Shown here one piece after another: positions 7,038 to 17,134 of a DNA stretch of 43,763 nt. The position numbers and the translations under genes were made by a program. The notes beneath the pieces were generated by a model. The model saw nothing but the letters and a program-made list of their open reading frames with translations. It ran no database searches and was not told the origin of the DNA. The DNA comes from an uncultured Eubacteriales bacterium. Lineage in GTDB: Bacteria > Bacillota > Clostridia > Christensenellales > CAG-138. The DNA lies in contig UQGA01000015.1 in the NCBI GenBank assembly GCA_900540495.1, positions 1 through 43,763 on the forward strand. Direction: 5' to 3'. Numbering within the stretch: position 1 is the first letter of the stretch; each line of letters opens with the position of its first letter.

Positions 7038-8198
7038 ATGAAACGAAACGCAAAAATGGATCGGGAACCGGCCGCAGCCGCACGGGAACCGGCCGCAGCC
7101 GCGGCGGAGGCCGGCGCGGCATTGCCGGATCTGCAGCGGCGCAGGCGCGCGCACGCCTGGCTCTGGGGCCTGCTCGCGCTGCTGGCCGTGCTGTTTTTCG
7201 GCTCGTTCCTGTTGGGGCGGTACGGCGTGCCGGTGTGGGATACGGTACGCATCCTCGGCTACCGCCTGCTCAAGCTGATGCAGGACGGACTGAATGCGCT
7301 GTTCCGGCAACCCGTATCCCTCCTGCCGGCGGCGGTTCCGTGGACGGAGCAGATGGAGACCGTGGTCATCAACATCCGTCTGCCGCGCATCCTGCTGGCG
7401 TGCCTGGTGGGCTGCTGCCTGTCAGGCGCCGGCGCGGCTTACCAGAGCGTGTTTCAGAACCCGATGGCGGCGCCGGACATCCTCGGCGCGAGCTCCGGCG
7501 CGGCTTTTGGCGCGGCACTGGCGATTCTGTGCGGCCTGTCCACGCGGCTCATCATGCTGGCGGCGTTCGTCTCCGGCCTGGTCACGGTGCTGGTGGTCTA
7601 TCTGGTCGGCCAGCGTGCGCCGGGCAAGCGCGTGGTAAACCTGATTTTGGCCGGCATCATGGTCAGCTCCCTGTTTTCCGCCGGCACGTCGTTCATCAAG
7701 CTCGTGGCCGACCCGACCAATCAGCTCCCGGCCATCACGTACTGGCTGATGGGCAGCCTGTCCGGCGCGCGCATGGACGACGTTTCGTTTGCCATCCTGC
7801 CGATGGCGGTCGGACTCGTGCCGCTGTTGCTGCTGCGCTGGCGGCTGAACATCCTGACCCTTGGCGACGACGAAGCGCGCACGATGGGCGTGCACGCCAA
7901 CCGGCTGCGCCTGATCGTGGTGCTGTGCTCGACGCTCATGACGGCGGCGAGCGTATCGGTCAGCGGCATGATCGGTTGGGTGGGGCTTGTCATTCCGCAT
8001 CTGTCGCGCAAGCTCGTCGGCAGCGACCATCGCTATCTCGTGCCCGCGACGATGTTGCTGGGCGCCTCCTTCCTGCTGGTGGTGGACAATATCTCGCGCA
8101 ACCTGCTCGCCACGGAGATCCCGATCGGCATCCTGACCGCCTTTATCGGCGCGCCGTTCTTCCTGTATCTGATCCTCAGGAAGGAGGGGACGGCATGA
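7038..8198 (+). CDS. ABC transporter permease, FecCD/BtuC/MolB family
   Basis: 386 residues. A charged, Ala-rich cytosolic tail (about 1-40) is followed by about ten transmembrane helices. Family signatures include RLPRILLACLVGCCLSGAGAAYQSVFQNPMA-type sequence (split around residue 115-140), ILGASSGAAFGA, and near the end GMIGWVGLVIPHLSRKLVGSDHR, the coupling-helix region. This family imports iron-siderophores, cobalamin, haem or molybdate/tungstate. Linkage to an XdhC protein makes molybdate or tungstate (MolBCA type) my preferred substrate, an inference only. The stop overlaps the ATPase start by 4 bases. Confidence 0.9.
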   Translation: MKRNAKMDREPAAAAREPAAAAAEAGAALPDLQRRRRAHAWLWGLLALLAVLFFGSFLLGRYGVPVWDTVRILGYRLLKLMQDGLNALFRQPVSLLPAAVPWTEQMETVVINIRLPRILLACLVGCCLSGAGAAYQSVFQNPMAAPDILGASSGAAFGAALAILCGLSTRLIMLAAFVSGLVTVLVVYLVGQRAPGKRVVNLILAGIMVSSLFSAGTSFIKLVADPTNQLPAITYWLMGSLSGARMDDVSFAILPMAVGLVPLLLLRWRLNILTLGDDEARTMGVHANRLRLIVVLCSTLMTAASVSVSGMIGWVGLVIPHLSRKLVGSDHRYLVPATMLLGASFLLVVDNISRNLLATEIPIGILTAFIGAPFFLYLILRKEGTA

Positions 8199-8983
8199 AG
8201 TTGCAGGTGGAAGGCCTTTCCTTTGCCTATGGCGCGCACGAGGTGCTGCGGGACGTGACGTTCTCGGCCCGGGACGGGCAGTTGCTCTCCGTACTCGGCC
8301 CCAACGGCGTCGGCAAGAGCACGCTGTTTCGCTGCGTGCTCGGCCTGCTGGAGGGGTATGGCGGCACGATCAGCATTGACGGCACGGATACGCGTCCCCT
8401 GAGCGCGCGGGAGATCGCGCATCGCATCGCCTATATCCCGCAGACGCACTATCCGGCGTTCAACTATTCCGTATTCGACATGGTGCTTATGGGCACCACG
8501 CACAGCATGGGCGCGTTTGCCGCGCCCGGCGCAAAGCAGCGGCGGGCGGCGGAGACGGCGCTGCGCCGCATGGAGATCCTGCACCTTGCCGAGCGCAGCT
8601 ACATGCGCCTTTCCGGCGGGGAACAGCAGATGGTGCTCATCGCGCGCGCGCTGGCGCAGGAGTCGCCCATCCTGCTCATGGATGAGCCGACCGCCAGCCT
8701 GGATTACGGCAACCAGCACCGGGTGCTCCGCTGCGTGCGCCGCCTGGCGCATGAGGACGGGTATACGGTTGTGTTGTCCACGCACAACCCGCAGCATGCA
8801 CTGTCCTATGCCGATGCGATCCTTGCGCTGCACGCCGGCACGGTGCTTGCCGCCGGCACGCCGCAGGAGGTGCTGACCGAAGGGATGCTCCGCACGCTCT
8901 ACGGCGTGGAGGTGCGGCTCGTGGAAACGCCGCACGGCGCGGCCGTGCTGCCGCTGCCGGACGATGGCGGAGGCGCGATATGA
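8195..8983 (+). CDS. ABC transporter ATPase, FecE/BtuD/MolC family
   Basis: 262 residues. Walker A GPNGVGKST (35-43), Q-loop YIPQTH (about 89-94), signature LSGGEQQM (about 139-146), Walker B LLMDEPTASLD (about 160-170) and the switch histidine in LSTHNPQHAL are all present. It energises import through the preceding permease at the cytosolic face. The ATG at 8195 overlaps the permease stop (ATGA), and the 3' end overlaps the methyltransferase start in the same way, so the three are translationally coupled. Confidence 0.93.
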   Translation: MKLQVEGLSFAYGAHEVLRDVTFSARDGQLLSVLGPNGVGKSTLFRCVLGLLEGYGGTISIDGTDTRPLSAREIAHRIAYIPQTHYPAFNYSVFDMVLMGTTHSMGAFAAPGAKQRRAAETALRRMEILHLAERSYMRLSGGEQQMVLIARALAQESPILLMDEPTASLDYGNQHRVLRCVRRLAHEDGYTVVLSTHNPQHALSYADAILALHAGTVLAAGTPQEVLTEGMLRTLYGVEVRLVETPHGAAVLPLPDDGGGAI

Positions 8984-9729
8984 TGTTCCGCTGGGAACCG
9001 GACATGGTGCGCTTCATGCAGGACGCATCCGAATACGGCGATTACCATGCGCTGCTTGCGGCGCGCATTGCCGCGCACCTGCCGGCCGGGGCGCGCGTGT
9101 GCGACGCGGGCTGCGGCCTCGGCTACCTGTCGCAGGCGCTCTCGCCGCTGTGCGCGCAGGTGACGGCGCTGGATATCTCCGAAAACGCGCTGGCCGTCGC
9201 GCGGACGCTGGCGGGCCGGGCGCCGAACATGGCGGTCGTGCGGGCGGATATGGAGACCTTTGTGCCGGAGCGCCCGTTCGACGCGATCGTGTTCTGCTTT
9301 TTCGGGCGTACGGCGGAGATCCTGCGCTTTGCGCGCCGGGTCTGCCGCGGGCGGGTGGTCGTTGTCAAGAAGAACTGGGCGAACCACCGGTTCACGCTGG
9401 CGCAAAAGCCCCTGCAGCACAGCACGTTGCCGGAGATGGAGGCGTTTCTTGCCGGGCTTGGCGTACCGTTTGAGAGCGAGACGCTCGCGCTCGAATTCGG
9501 GCAGCCGCTGCGCTCGGAGGCGGATGCGGTGCGCTTTTTCCGGCTGTACAGCCGCGACGAACACCCGGAATTGATCACGTTTGCCGATATTGCGCCGCGG
9601 CTCGTCCGCCGGGACGACTCGGTGTTTCCGCTGTATCTGCCGGAGGAAAAGCGGCTTGGCATCCTGTCGTTCGATACGGGGGACATCCCCGCCGAGATAC
9701 CCATACCACAAGGAGGAAAGGACACATGA
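8980..9729 (+). CDS. Class I SAM-dependent methyltransferase
   Basis: 249 residues. Motif I VCDAGCGLGYLSQAL (about 40-54), the acidic end of beta-2 in VTALDISENALAVAR, motif II/III VVRADMETF and FDAIVFCFFG mark a Rossmann-fold class I methyltransferase of about 140 residues; the C-terminal 100 residues are not recognised. The substrate is unknown. It sits inside an ABC-import operon between the ATPase and the binding protein, overlapping the ATPase by 4 bases and the lipoprotein gene by 4 bases, so it probably acts with the imported metal compound, its carrier or a cofactor. It might modify a metallophore or molybdopterin-related molecule. Confidence 0.85.
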   Translation: MMFRWEPDMVRFMQDASEYGDYHALLAARIAAHLPAGARVCDAGCGLGYLSQALSPLCAQVTALDISENALAVARTLAGRAPNMAVVRADMETFVPERPFDAIVFCFFGRTAEILRFARRVCRGRVVVVKKNWANHRFTLAQKPLQHSTLPEMEAFLAGLGVPFESETLALEFGQPLRSEADAVRFFRLYSRDEHPELITFADIAPRLVRRDDSVFPLYLPEEKRLGILSFDTGDIPAEIPIPQGGKDT

Positions 9730-10871
9730 AACGTTTGTTGACCGTTCTGCTTTCGCTCGTTATGGCGCTGTCGCTGCTGGCGGGCTGCACGGCCGCGCCT
9801 GCGACCGACCCGACCGAGGCGCCTGCCGTGACCGACGCGCCGGAAGCCACCGAGGCGCCGGAAGCTACCGAAGCCCCGGAGACGGAGGACCCGGATGCCA
9901 CCGTTCTGTTCACTGACTCCACCGGCCGCACGGTCGAGGTGCCGGCCAACATCGAGCGCATCGCCGTTTCGGGCCCGATGGCGCAGATCGTACTGTTTGC
10001 CCTCGCGCCGGACAAGCTCGTCGGTATCGCCAACGAGTGGGACGCCACGGCTGCGGAATACTTTGATGAAAAGTATTACAACCTGCCCCTGCTCGGCCAG
10101 CTCTATGGCGGCAACGGCGAGCTGAACCTGGAAACGCTGCTGGCCAGCGGCGCGCAGGTCGTCATCGACGTGGGCGAGCCGAAGGATACCATCGTGGAGG
10201 ATCTGGATGCGCTGCAGGAGCAGACCGGGTTGCCCTTTGTGCACGTCTCGGCGACGACCGAAACCATGGGCGACGCCTATCGCAAGCTGGGCGAGCTGCT
10301 GAACATGCCGGAAGAGGCCGAGGCGCTGGCCGCCTATTGCGACGGAGTGTATGCGCGCACGGTGGAGATCTCCGATGCCGTGCAGAAGGTGCGGCTGCTG
10401 TACTGCCTCGGCGACCAGGGTATCAACGTCATCGCGCAGGGCTCCTACCATTCCGAGGTCATCGATCTGCTCAGCGACAACCAGGCCGTAGTCGATTCGC
10501 CGTCTTCCCGTGGCACCGGCAACGAGGTCGACATGGAACAGATCCTCGCCTGGAATCCGGATGTGATCATCTTTGCGCCGGACAGCGTGTATGACGCCGT
10601 GGGCGACGACGCCATGTGGCAGGGCCTGACCGCAATCCAGGAGGGGCGCTACTATGAGGTGCCGTTCGGCCCGTACAACTGGATGGGCTTCCCGCCGTCG
10701 GTGCAGCGGTATCTGGGCATGATGTGGATGGCGCAGTTGCTGTATCCCGAAACGGCACAGTACGATCTGTACGCGGAGGTTGCAAATTACTTCCAACTGT
10801 TCTATCATTGCGATATCACCGAGGAGCAGTATCAGGCGCTTGTCGCCAATTCCATCGGCAAACAATCGTAA
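9726..10871 (+). CDS. ABC transporter substrate-binding lipoprotein (BtuF/FepB/MolA type)
   Basis: 381 residues. A signal peptide ends in the lipobox LAGC (Cys21), followed by a TEAP-rich linker (about 24-57) and a Periplasmic_binding_2 domain beginning FTDSTGRTVEVPANIERIAV. Later parts (VIDVGEPKDTIVEDLDALQEQTGLPFVHV, DVIIFAPDSVYDAV) match type III binding proteins with a rigid interdomain helix. The C-terminal PFGPYNWMGFPPSVQRYLGMMW-like region is typical of the iron/molybdate-like clade. AAGGAGG precedes the ATG. It should deliver the ligand to the FecCD permease at the outer face of the membrane. The ligand itself cannot be read from the sequence. Confidence 0.9.
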   Translation: MKRLLTVLLSLVMALSLLAGCTAAPATDPTEAPAVTDAPEATEAPEATEAPETEDPDATVLFTDSTGRTVEVPANIERIAVSGPMAQIVLFALAPDKLVGIANEWDATAAEYFDEKYYNLPLLGQLYGGNGELNLETLLASGAQVVIDVGEPKDTIVEDLDALQEQTGLPFVHVSATTETMGDAYRKLGELLNMPEEAEALAAYCDGVYARTVEISDAVQKVRLLYCLGDQGINVIAQGSYHSEVIDLLSDNQAVVDSPSSRGTGNEVDMEQILAWNPDVIIFAPDSVYDAVGDDAMWQGLTAIQEGRYYEVPFGPYNWMGFPPSVQRYLGMMWMAQLLYPETAQYDLYAEVANYFQLFYHCDITEEQYQALVANSIGKQS

Positions 10872-10889
10872 CGAAAGGGGAATCGTTCC

Positions 10890-11912
10890 ATGATCCGTCT
10901 GTTTGAGGCGCTCCTTGCGGAGCTGGAGTCCGGGCGAGCGGCGGTGCTTTGCAGCATTCTGGCCAGCTCCGGCTCCGCTCCGCGCGGCGCGGGCGCAAAG
11001 ATGCTCGTGCGTGCGGACGGCACGACGCTCGGCACCGTTGGCGGCGGCGCCGTGGAGCTGCGCGCGGCGCAGTTGGCGCAGGAGGCGCTCAGGACCGGCC
11101 GGAGCGCCGTGGAGGGCTTCATCCTGCGGCCCAACGACGTGGCCGACATCGGCATGATCTGCGGCGGCAACGTTACGGTCTATCTGCAGTACTTCGACCC
11201 GGCGGATCTGGCGGCGCGCGCGCTCATTGGGGATGTGCTGCGCCTGCTCAGGGAGGGACGGGTCAACGCGTGGCTTGTGATGCGGCTCTCCGGCAGCACG
11301 CTTACGGACATGGGCCTTTACGATGAGGAAAACGGCCTGTCGCACACGTCCTGTATCGGAGAGGAGGCGCTGCGGCCGCTGCTGAGGAGCCGCGCCGTGT
11401 TGCAAAAGGGCGATCCCGCCTATTATGTGGAGCCGATCGTCCGTACCGGGCGCGTCTATGTGTTCGGCGGCGGGCACGTGGGCAAGGCGCTCGTGCCGGT
11501 GCTTGCGCATGTGGGCTTTCGCGTGACCGTGTTTGAAAACCGGCCCGCCTTTGCCGTGCCGGAAGCGTTCCCGCAGGCGGAGCGCGTCATTCTGGGCGAT
11601 TACCGGGACATCGGGGCAAAGGTGCGCTTACAGCCGGAGGACTATGTGGTCATCATGACGCCCGGCCATCAGGCGGACTATGAGGTGCTCGAGCAGGCGC
11701 TGCGGTTCCCTACCGCATACGTGGGCTGCATCGGCAGCCGGCACAAGGTCGCCGCCACGCGCGCGCGCCTGCTGGAAGCGGGGCTTACCGATGCGGACGC
11801 CGACCGCATCCATTCCCCCATCGGCCTCGACATCGGGGCGGAAACGCCGGAGGAAATCGCCGTCAGCATTGCGGCCGAGATGATCGCCGTACGCGCGCGC
11901 CACACGGCGTAA
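10890..11912 (+). CDS. XdhC/CoxI family protein
   Basis: 340 residues. The N-terminal XdhC_CoxI domain has SSGSAPRGAGAKMLV and LGTVGGGAVE (about 25-60); the C-terminal XdhC_C Rossmann domain has RVYVFGGGHVGKAL (about 188-201), VIMTPGHQADYEVLEQAL, YVGCIGSRHK and HSPIGLDIGAETPEEIAVSIAAE. XdhC proteins bind molybdenum cofactor and support insertion of the sulfurated cofactor into xanthine-dehydrogenase-type enzymes. No molybdenum hydroxylase is encoded in the window. It is the last gene of the ABC operon, 18 bases after the lipoprotein gene and just before a strong terminator. Confidence 0.92.
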   Translation: MIRLFEALLAELESGRAAVLCSILASSGSAPRGAGAKMLVRADGTTLGTVGGGAVELRAAQLAQEALRTGRSAVEGFILRPNDVADIGMICGGNVTVYLQYFDPADLAARALIGDVLRLLREGRVNAWLVMRLSGSTLTDMGLYDEENGLSHTSCIGEEALRPLLRSRAVLQKGDPAYYVEPIVRTGRVYVFGGGHVGKALVPVLAHVGFRVTVFENRPAFAVPEAFPQAERVILGDYRDIGAKVRLQPEDYVVIMTPGHQADYEVLEQALRFPTAYVGCIGSRHKVAATRARLLEAGLTDADADRIHSPIGLDIGAETPEEIAVSIAAEMIAVRARHTA

Positions 11913-11921
11913 CTAACGCGC

Positions 11922-11949
11922 AGGCCCCCGTAACCGGGGGCCTTTTTTT
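11922..11949 (+). terminator. Intrinsic terminator of the ABC/XdhC operon
   Basis: AGGCCCCCG (11922-11930), loop TAAC, CGGGGGCCT (11935-11943) and seven Ts. It is a textbook Rho-independent terminator 10 bases after the xdhC-like stop. Confidence 0.92.
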
Positions 11950-11980
11950 GTTGTCCGGAGACGAACATCGCGCTGTATTC

Positions 11981-12001
11981 GGCCCCGCCACGGGGCCTTT
12001 T
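11981..12001 (+). terminator. Second terminator-like hairpin
   Basis: GGCCCCG (11981-11987), loop CCA, CGGGGCC (11991-11997), TTTT. It probably backs up the preceding terminator ahead of the convergent NlpC/P60 gene. Confidence 0.55.
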
Positions 12002-12058
12002 GCCCGTACCGGGCGGCGAAAAGAGGGGAAAGGAGCGGCCCCAGGGCGGGCCGGAAGG

Positions 12059-13837
12059 CTACGACATATCGGCGATGGAGGTGATGCGCCGGGCACAGGC
12101 GTACAGCGCCTGCAGCTCCTGCCGGAAGCCCGCCACGAGCGTGCCCTGATACTCCTCCGACACGGTGGTCGAATGGATCACGTTCCCGTCGCCCAGATAG
12201 ACCATCACATGCCCGATGCGAGAGGCCGTTTCGCTGTAAAGAAAGACCAGGTCGCCACGCTCCAGACGGGGGATGTCCTCAAGCACGCGCAGGGCGTCGT
12301 TGATTTTTTCGGCCTCGATGACCTGGTCGCCGCGATAATAGCGGTCGATGTTGGCCAGGCCGGAGGCCGTCGTTTCCACCATTTGCGCGCCGTCGTCGCG
12401 CTTGAACCGCCGGATGTTCATCGTACGCATACCCCAGCAGACGATGCCGGAGCAGTCGTAACTGCCGTCGCCGGTACGGCGGATGTTGTGGTACGGCGTG
12501 CCGAGCCGGTCGTAGATGGCGGCGATGAGCATCTCGATCAGGTGCGCTTTTTCGTCCGTTACCGTGGGATGGATGCGCCGCGCGCAGTCGAAATAGGGCA
12601 TCTGTGCCGATGCGCTCACGTCCTCCACAATGACCGCCACGCCGTCCTCCACGGTGAGCATCCGGTCGTCGCCGAGCGCAACGCCGCAGGCGGTCACATA
12701 GCCGGAATCCGGCCCGCGCAGCACGACCTCATAGGGCATGACGACCGCCGTCTCCGCCGGGTCGTATTCGGCGAAGAACAGCAGGTCGCCGCGTTGCACA
12801 TCCGCATAGTCGGCAATATACGCCCATTCCGTCTCCTGCCCGTCGCACAGGACAAGGTTGCCGGCGCTGTTCCAAAGCCGGAACAGCAGGGAGTTGTATA
12901 CCGGCGCCTGATACAGCCCCTGCGGATAGAGCGTGGCGTCGCCGAGCGGCTTCACGAAGTGGCGATAGTAACCGGGGGAGAAGTACAGCCCGGCCTGCGT
13001 CAGCACGTCCAGCAGCAGCGCCTCGGTGGAGGTGGCGCGTTCCCCCGCGAGCGCCTCCGCCGCATCGGCAAACGCCGCGGGCGAGAAGGGTTCCCCGCTG
13101 ACCGAGATCGTGCCGTAGGCAAGATAGCGCGCAATCTCCTCGCGCGTGGTCATCCTCAGCTGCGCCGGGTCGACATAGCCGTATACGCCGTCCTGCGTGA
13201 CGACATAGCTGAACCCGCGGTAGGCGCCGAGCACACGCACCGCATGGTAGTCCTCGCGCGCGAGCACCTTGCTGGCCGTGTCCGGCTTGCTGTAAACGGC
13301 GCAGCCGGGGCGCTGCATCAGCGCAAACCCCGTCGCGCCCTCCGCCGCCAACTCGGACGCGCGCGTCTGATCCGCGCGCACATATCCCTCCGTCCCGTCG
13401 AACGCCGTGCGCACATGGTAGAACAACGTGCCGTCCCCGGCGGTCGCCTCGTCGAGCACGATCAGCTCGCTGCGCGATGCGAGCGTGCGGCTGTTGCGCA
13501 CGTCCACCGTCTCCGCTTCCGGATCCGGCGCCGTGTACAATCGGATGCGGTTGCTGCTCAAGCGGCACAGCAGGACCGACTCCTGCTCCAGCAGCAGCGC
13601 GTCCGCCTCTGCGGCGCCCATATAGCTGACCGGGATCGGGGTGGGCGTGGGGGTTGGCGTCGGCGCAGGGGTCTTCGCAGGCGGCTCCTGCGTTGCGGCG
13701 GGCGTCGCAACGGGCATATCGGTTGCCTTGATTCCGGCGGCTGCCGGCGTTTCCCCGCAGGCTATGGCAAACAGAAAACAGGCCAGCACGCCCAGCAAAA
13801 GCGCCGGCCGGCCGTGCCGTCGCACATGATAATTCAC
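12059..13837 (-). CDS. Secreted NlpC/P60 cell-wall hydrolase with SH3 domains
   Basis: 592 residues. A hydrophobic signal segment ends FAIAC (a possible lipoprotein cysteine at about 27), followed by a TPAPTPTPTP linker, two bacterial SH3-like modules (about 80-165 and 165-235; e.g. RIRLYTAPDPEAETVDV, GYVDPAQLRM), an unrecognised middle, and a C-terminal NlpC/P60 domain. That domain has the catalytic cysteine in GDGSYDCSGIVCWGM, the histidine in SRIGHVMVYLGDGNVIHST and the hydrolase-typical LERGDLVFLY. It should cleave peptidoglycan stem peptides outside the cell. The GTG at 13837 was chosen because GGAGGAGAAGA sits directly before it; upstream ATGs lack a ribosome site. Confidence 0.9.
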   Translation of the reverse strand: MNYHVRRHGRPALLLGVLACFLFAIACGETPAAAGIKATDMPVATPAATQEPPAKTPAPTPTPTPTPIPVSYMGAAEADALLLEQESVLLCRLSSNRIRLYTAPDPEAETVDVRNSRTLASRSELIVLDEATAGDGTLFYHVRTAFDGTEGYVRADQTRASELAAEGATGFALMQRPGCAVYSKPDTASKVLAREDYHAVRVLGAYRGFSYVVTQDGVYGYVDPAQLRMTTREEIARYLAYGTISVSGEPFSPAAFADAAEALAGERATSTEALLLDVLTQAGLYFSPGYYRHFVKPLGDATLYPQGLYQAPVYNSLLFRLWNSAGNLVLCDGQETEWAYIADYADVQRGDLLFFAEYDPAETAVVMPYEVVLRGPDSGYVTACGVALGDDRMLTVEDGVAVIVEDVSASAQMPYFDCARRIHPTVTDEKAHLIEMLIAAIYDRLGTPYHNIRRTGDGSYDCSGIVCWGMRTMNIRRFKRDDGAQMVETTASGLANIDRYYRGDQVIEAEKINDALRVLEDIPRLERGDLVFLYSETASRIGHVMVYLGDGNVIHSTTVSEEYQGTLVAGFRQELQALYACARRITSIADMS

Positions 13838-13877
13838 TCTTCTCCTCCGTTTCCCATCAGAAAAAGCTTTCTTTGAC

Positions 13878-13907
13878 ATCATAACTGCCGGCAGCACGAA
13901 TTGTCAA
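13878..13907 (-). promoter_or_regulatory. Promoter of the NlpC/P60 gene
   Basis: TTGACA (13902-13907) and TATGAT (13878-13883) with an 18-base spacer on the minus strand, about 40 bases before the GTG start. Confidence 0.7.
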
Positions 13908-13967
13908 GAAGCAACGGAAACAAGGCGTTTGGAACCGCAGAAACGCCCGCCGGCCGGCGTTCCCCCC

Positions 13968-14002
13968 AAAAGGGGGAGAACGCCGCGTCACGGCGTTCTC
14001 CC
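13968..14002 (-). terminator. Terminator of the csoR-copA operon
   Basis: A perfect 12-bp stem (13974-13985 with 13991-14002, loop of 5) followed on the minus strand by CCTTTT. It lies about 85 bases beyond the copA stop. Confidence 0.7.
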
Positions 14003-14085
14003 GATCCGGCCTGCCGCAACAGCGGGCTGGAAGCGCGTTGCGCCCGATGGCCGCGCGGCCGGCCGTACCGCCGGCGCGTTTCCCG

Positions 14086-16605
<2,520 letters not shown>

Positions 16606-16615
16606 GTACGCCTCC

Positions 16616-17005
16616 TCATTTGATGAGCCGGGACAGCGTCTCCATCAGCTCGTCGATCGTTTCGTCGTGCCCGTTGCGGATGTCCTCGGCCACGCAGGCG
16701 TGCAAATGGCTTTCCAGCAGGCTGCGGTTGAACGCGCTCACCGCCGCGTTGACCGCGGCGGACTGGATCAGGATGTCGTTGCAGTATGCGTCGCGCTCGA
16801 TCATGCCGCGGATACCGCGGATCTGCCCTTCGATGCGGTTGAGCCGGTGGATCAGCTTCCTGCGCTGCTCCTCGGTGCGCAATGTGCGCCGCGCGCCGCA
16901 GCATCCGCCCGCCTGCGCCGGGGCGTCCGTGCGCGCCCGTTTCTCCTGCGCCGGGGCGTCCGTGCGCGCCCGTTCCTCCCGTGCCGATTGCTCCGTCCGT
17001 TTCAT
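16616..17005 (-). CDS. csoR: CsoR family copper-sensing transcriptional repressor
   Basis: 129 residues. The DUF156/CsoR core (HRLNRIEGQIRGIRGMI, about 50-66) carries the Cu(I) ligand pattern: Cys in DAYCNDILIQ and His plus Cys in SHLHACV. The N-terminal 40 residues are a poorly conserved extension with a tandem repeat RARTDAPAQ and a GGCCG element. Apo-CsoR binds its operator; Cu(I) releases it. The start ATG at 17005 follows GAGGAG; an upstream ATG would lie within the promoter. It is first in the operon with copA and its operator lies in the promoter spacer. Confidence 0.93.
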   Translation of the reverse strand: MKRTEQSAREERARTDAPAQEKRARTDAPAQAGGCCGARRTLRTEEQRRKLIHRLNRIEGQIRGIRGMIERDAYCNDILIQSAAVNAAVSAFNRSLLESHLHACVAEDIRNGHDETIDELMETLSRLIK

Positions 17006-17056
17006 GGGGCTCTCCTCGTTTCCGGTTTTGCCGCGCGGGGGCGGCCTTATGGCGAC

Positions 17057-17085
17057 AGTATATACCCATACGGGGTATATGTCAA
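17057..17085 (-). promoter_or_regulatory. csoR-copA promoter with CsoR operator in the spacer
   Basis: TTGACA (17080-17085) and TATACT (17057-17062) are separated by exactly 17 bases on the minus strand. The spacer contains the inverted repeat TATACCC-atac-GGGGTATA (17061-17079), of the TACCC...GGGTA type expected for CsoR. Bound CsoR would block polymerase directly. Confidence 0.85.
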
Positions 17086-17087
17086 GC

Positions 17088-17115
17088 AAAAAAAGAGGAG
17101 GACGGCGTCCTCCTC
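17088..17115 (-). terminator. Terminator of the SH3-domain gene
   Basis: GAGGAGGAC (17095-17103), loop of 3, GTCCTCCTC (17107-17115), followed on the minus strand by seven Ts (17088-17094). It lies 19 bases past the stop and ends 2 bases before the csoR -35 box. Confidence 0.9.
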
Positions 17116-17134
17116 CGGCTGGGTTAAGATCCGA

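Noticed and set aside
5405..8194. A long plus-strand extension upstream of the ABC ATPase start
   Set aside because: It is an in-frame run-on through rlmB, mrnC and the permease. The real ATPase starts at 8195 with a ribosome site and a 4-base overlap with the permease.
9123..11510. A 795-codon open frame on the minus strand opposite the methyltransferase, lipoprotein and XdhC genes
   Set aside because: It is Arg/His/Ala-rich, has no family resemblance and lies opposite well-recognised genes. High GC makes such antisense frames long by chance.
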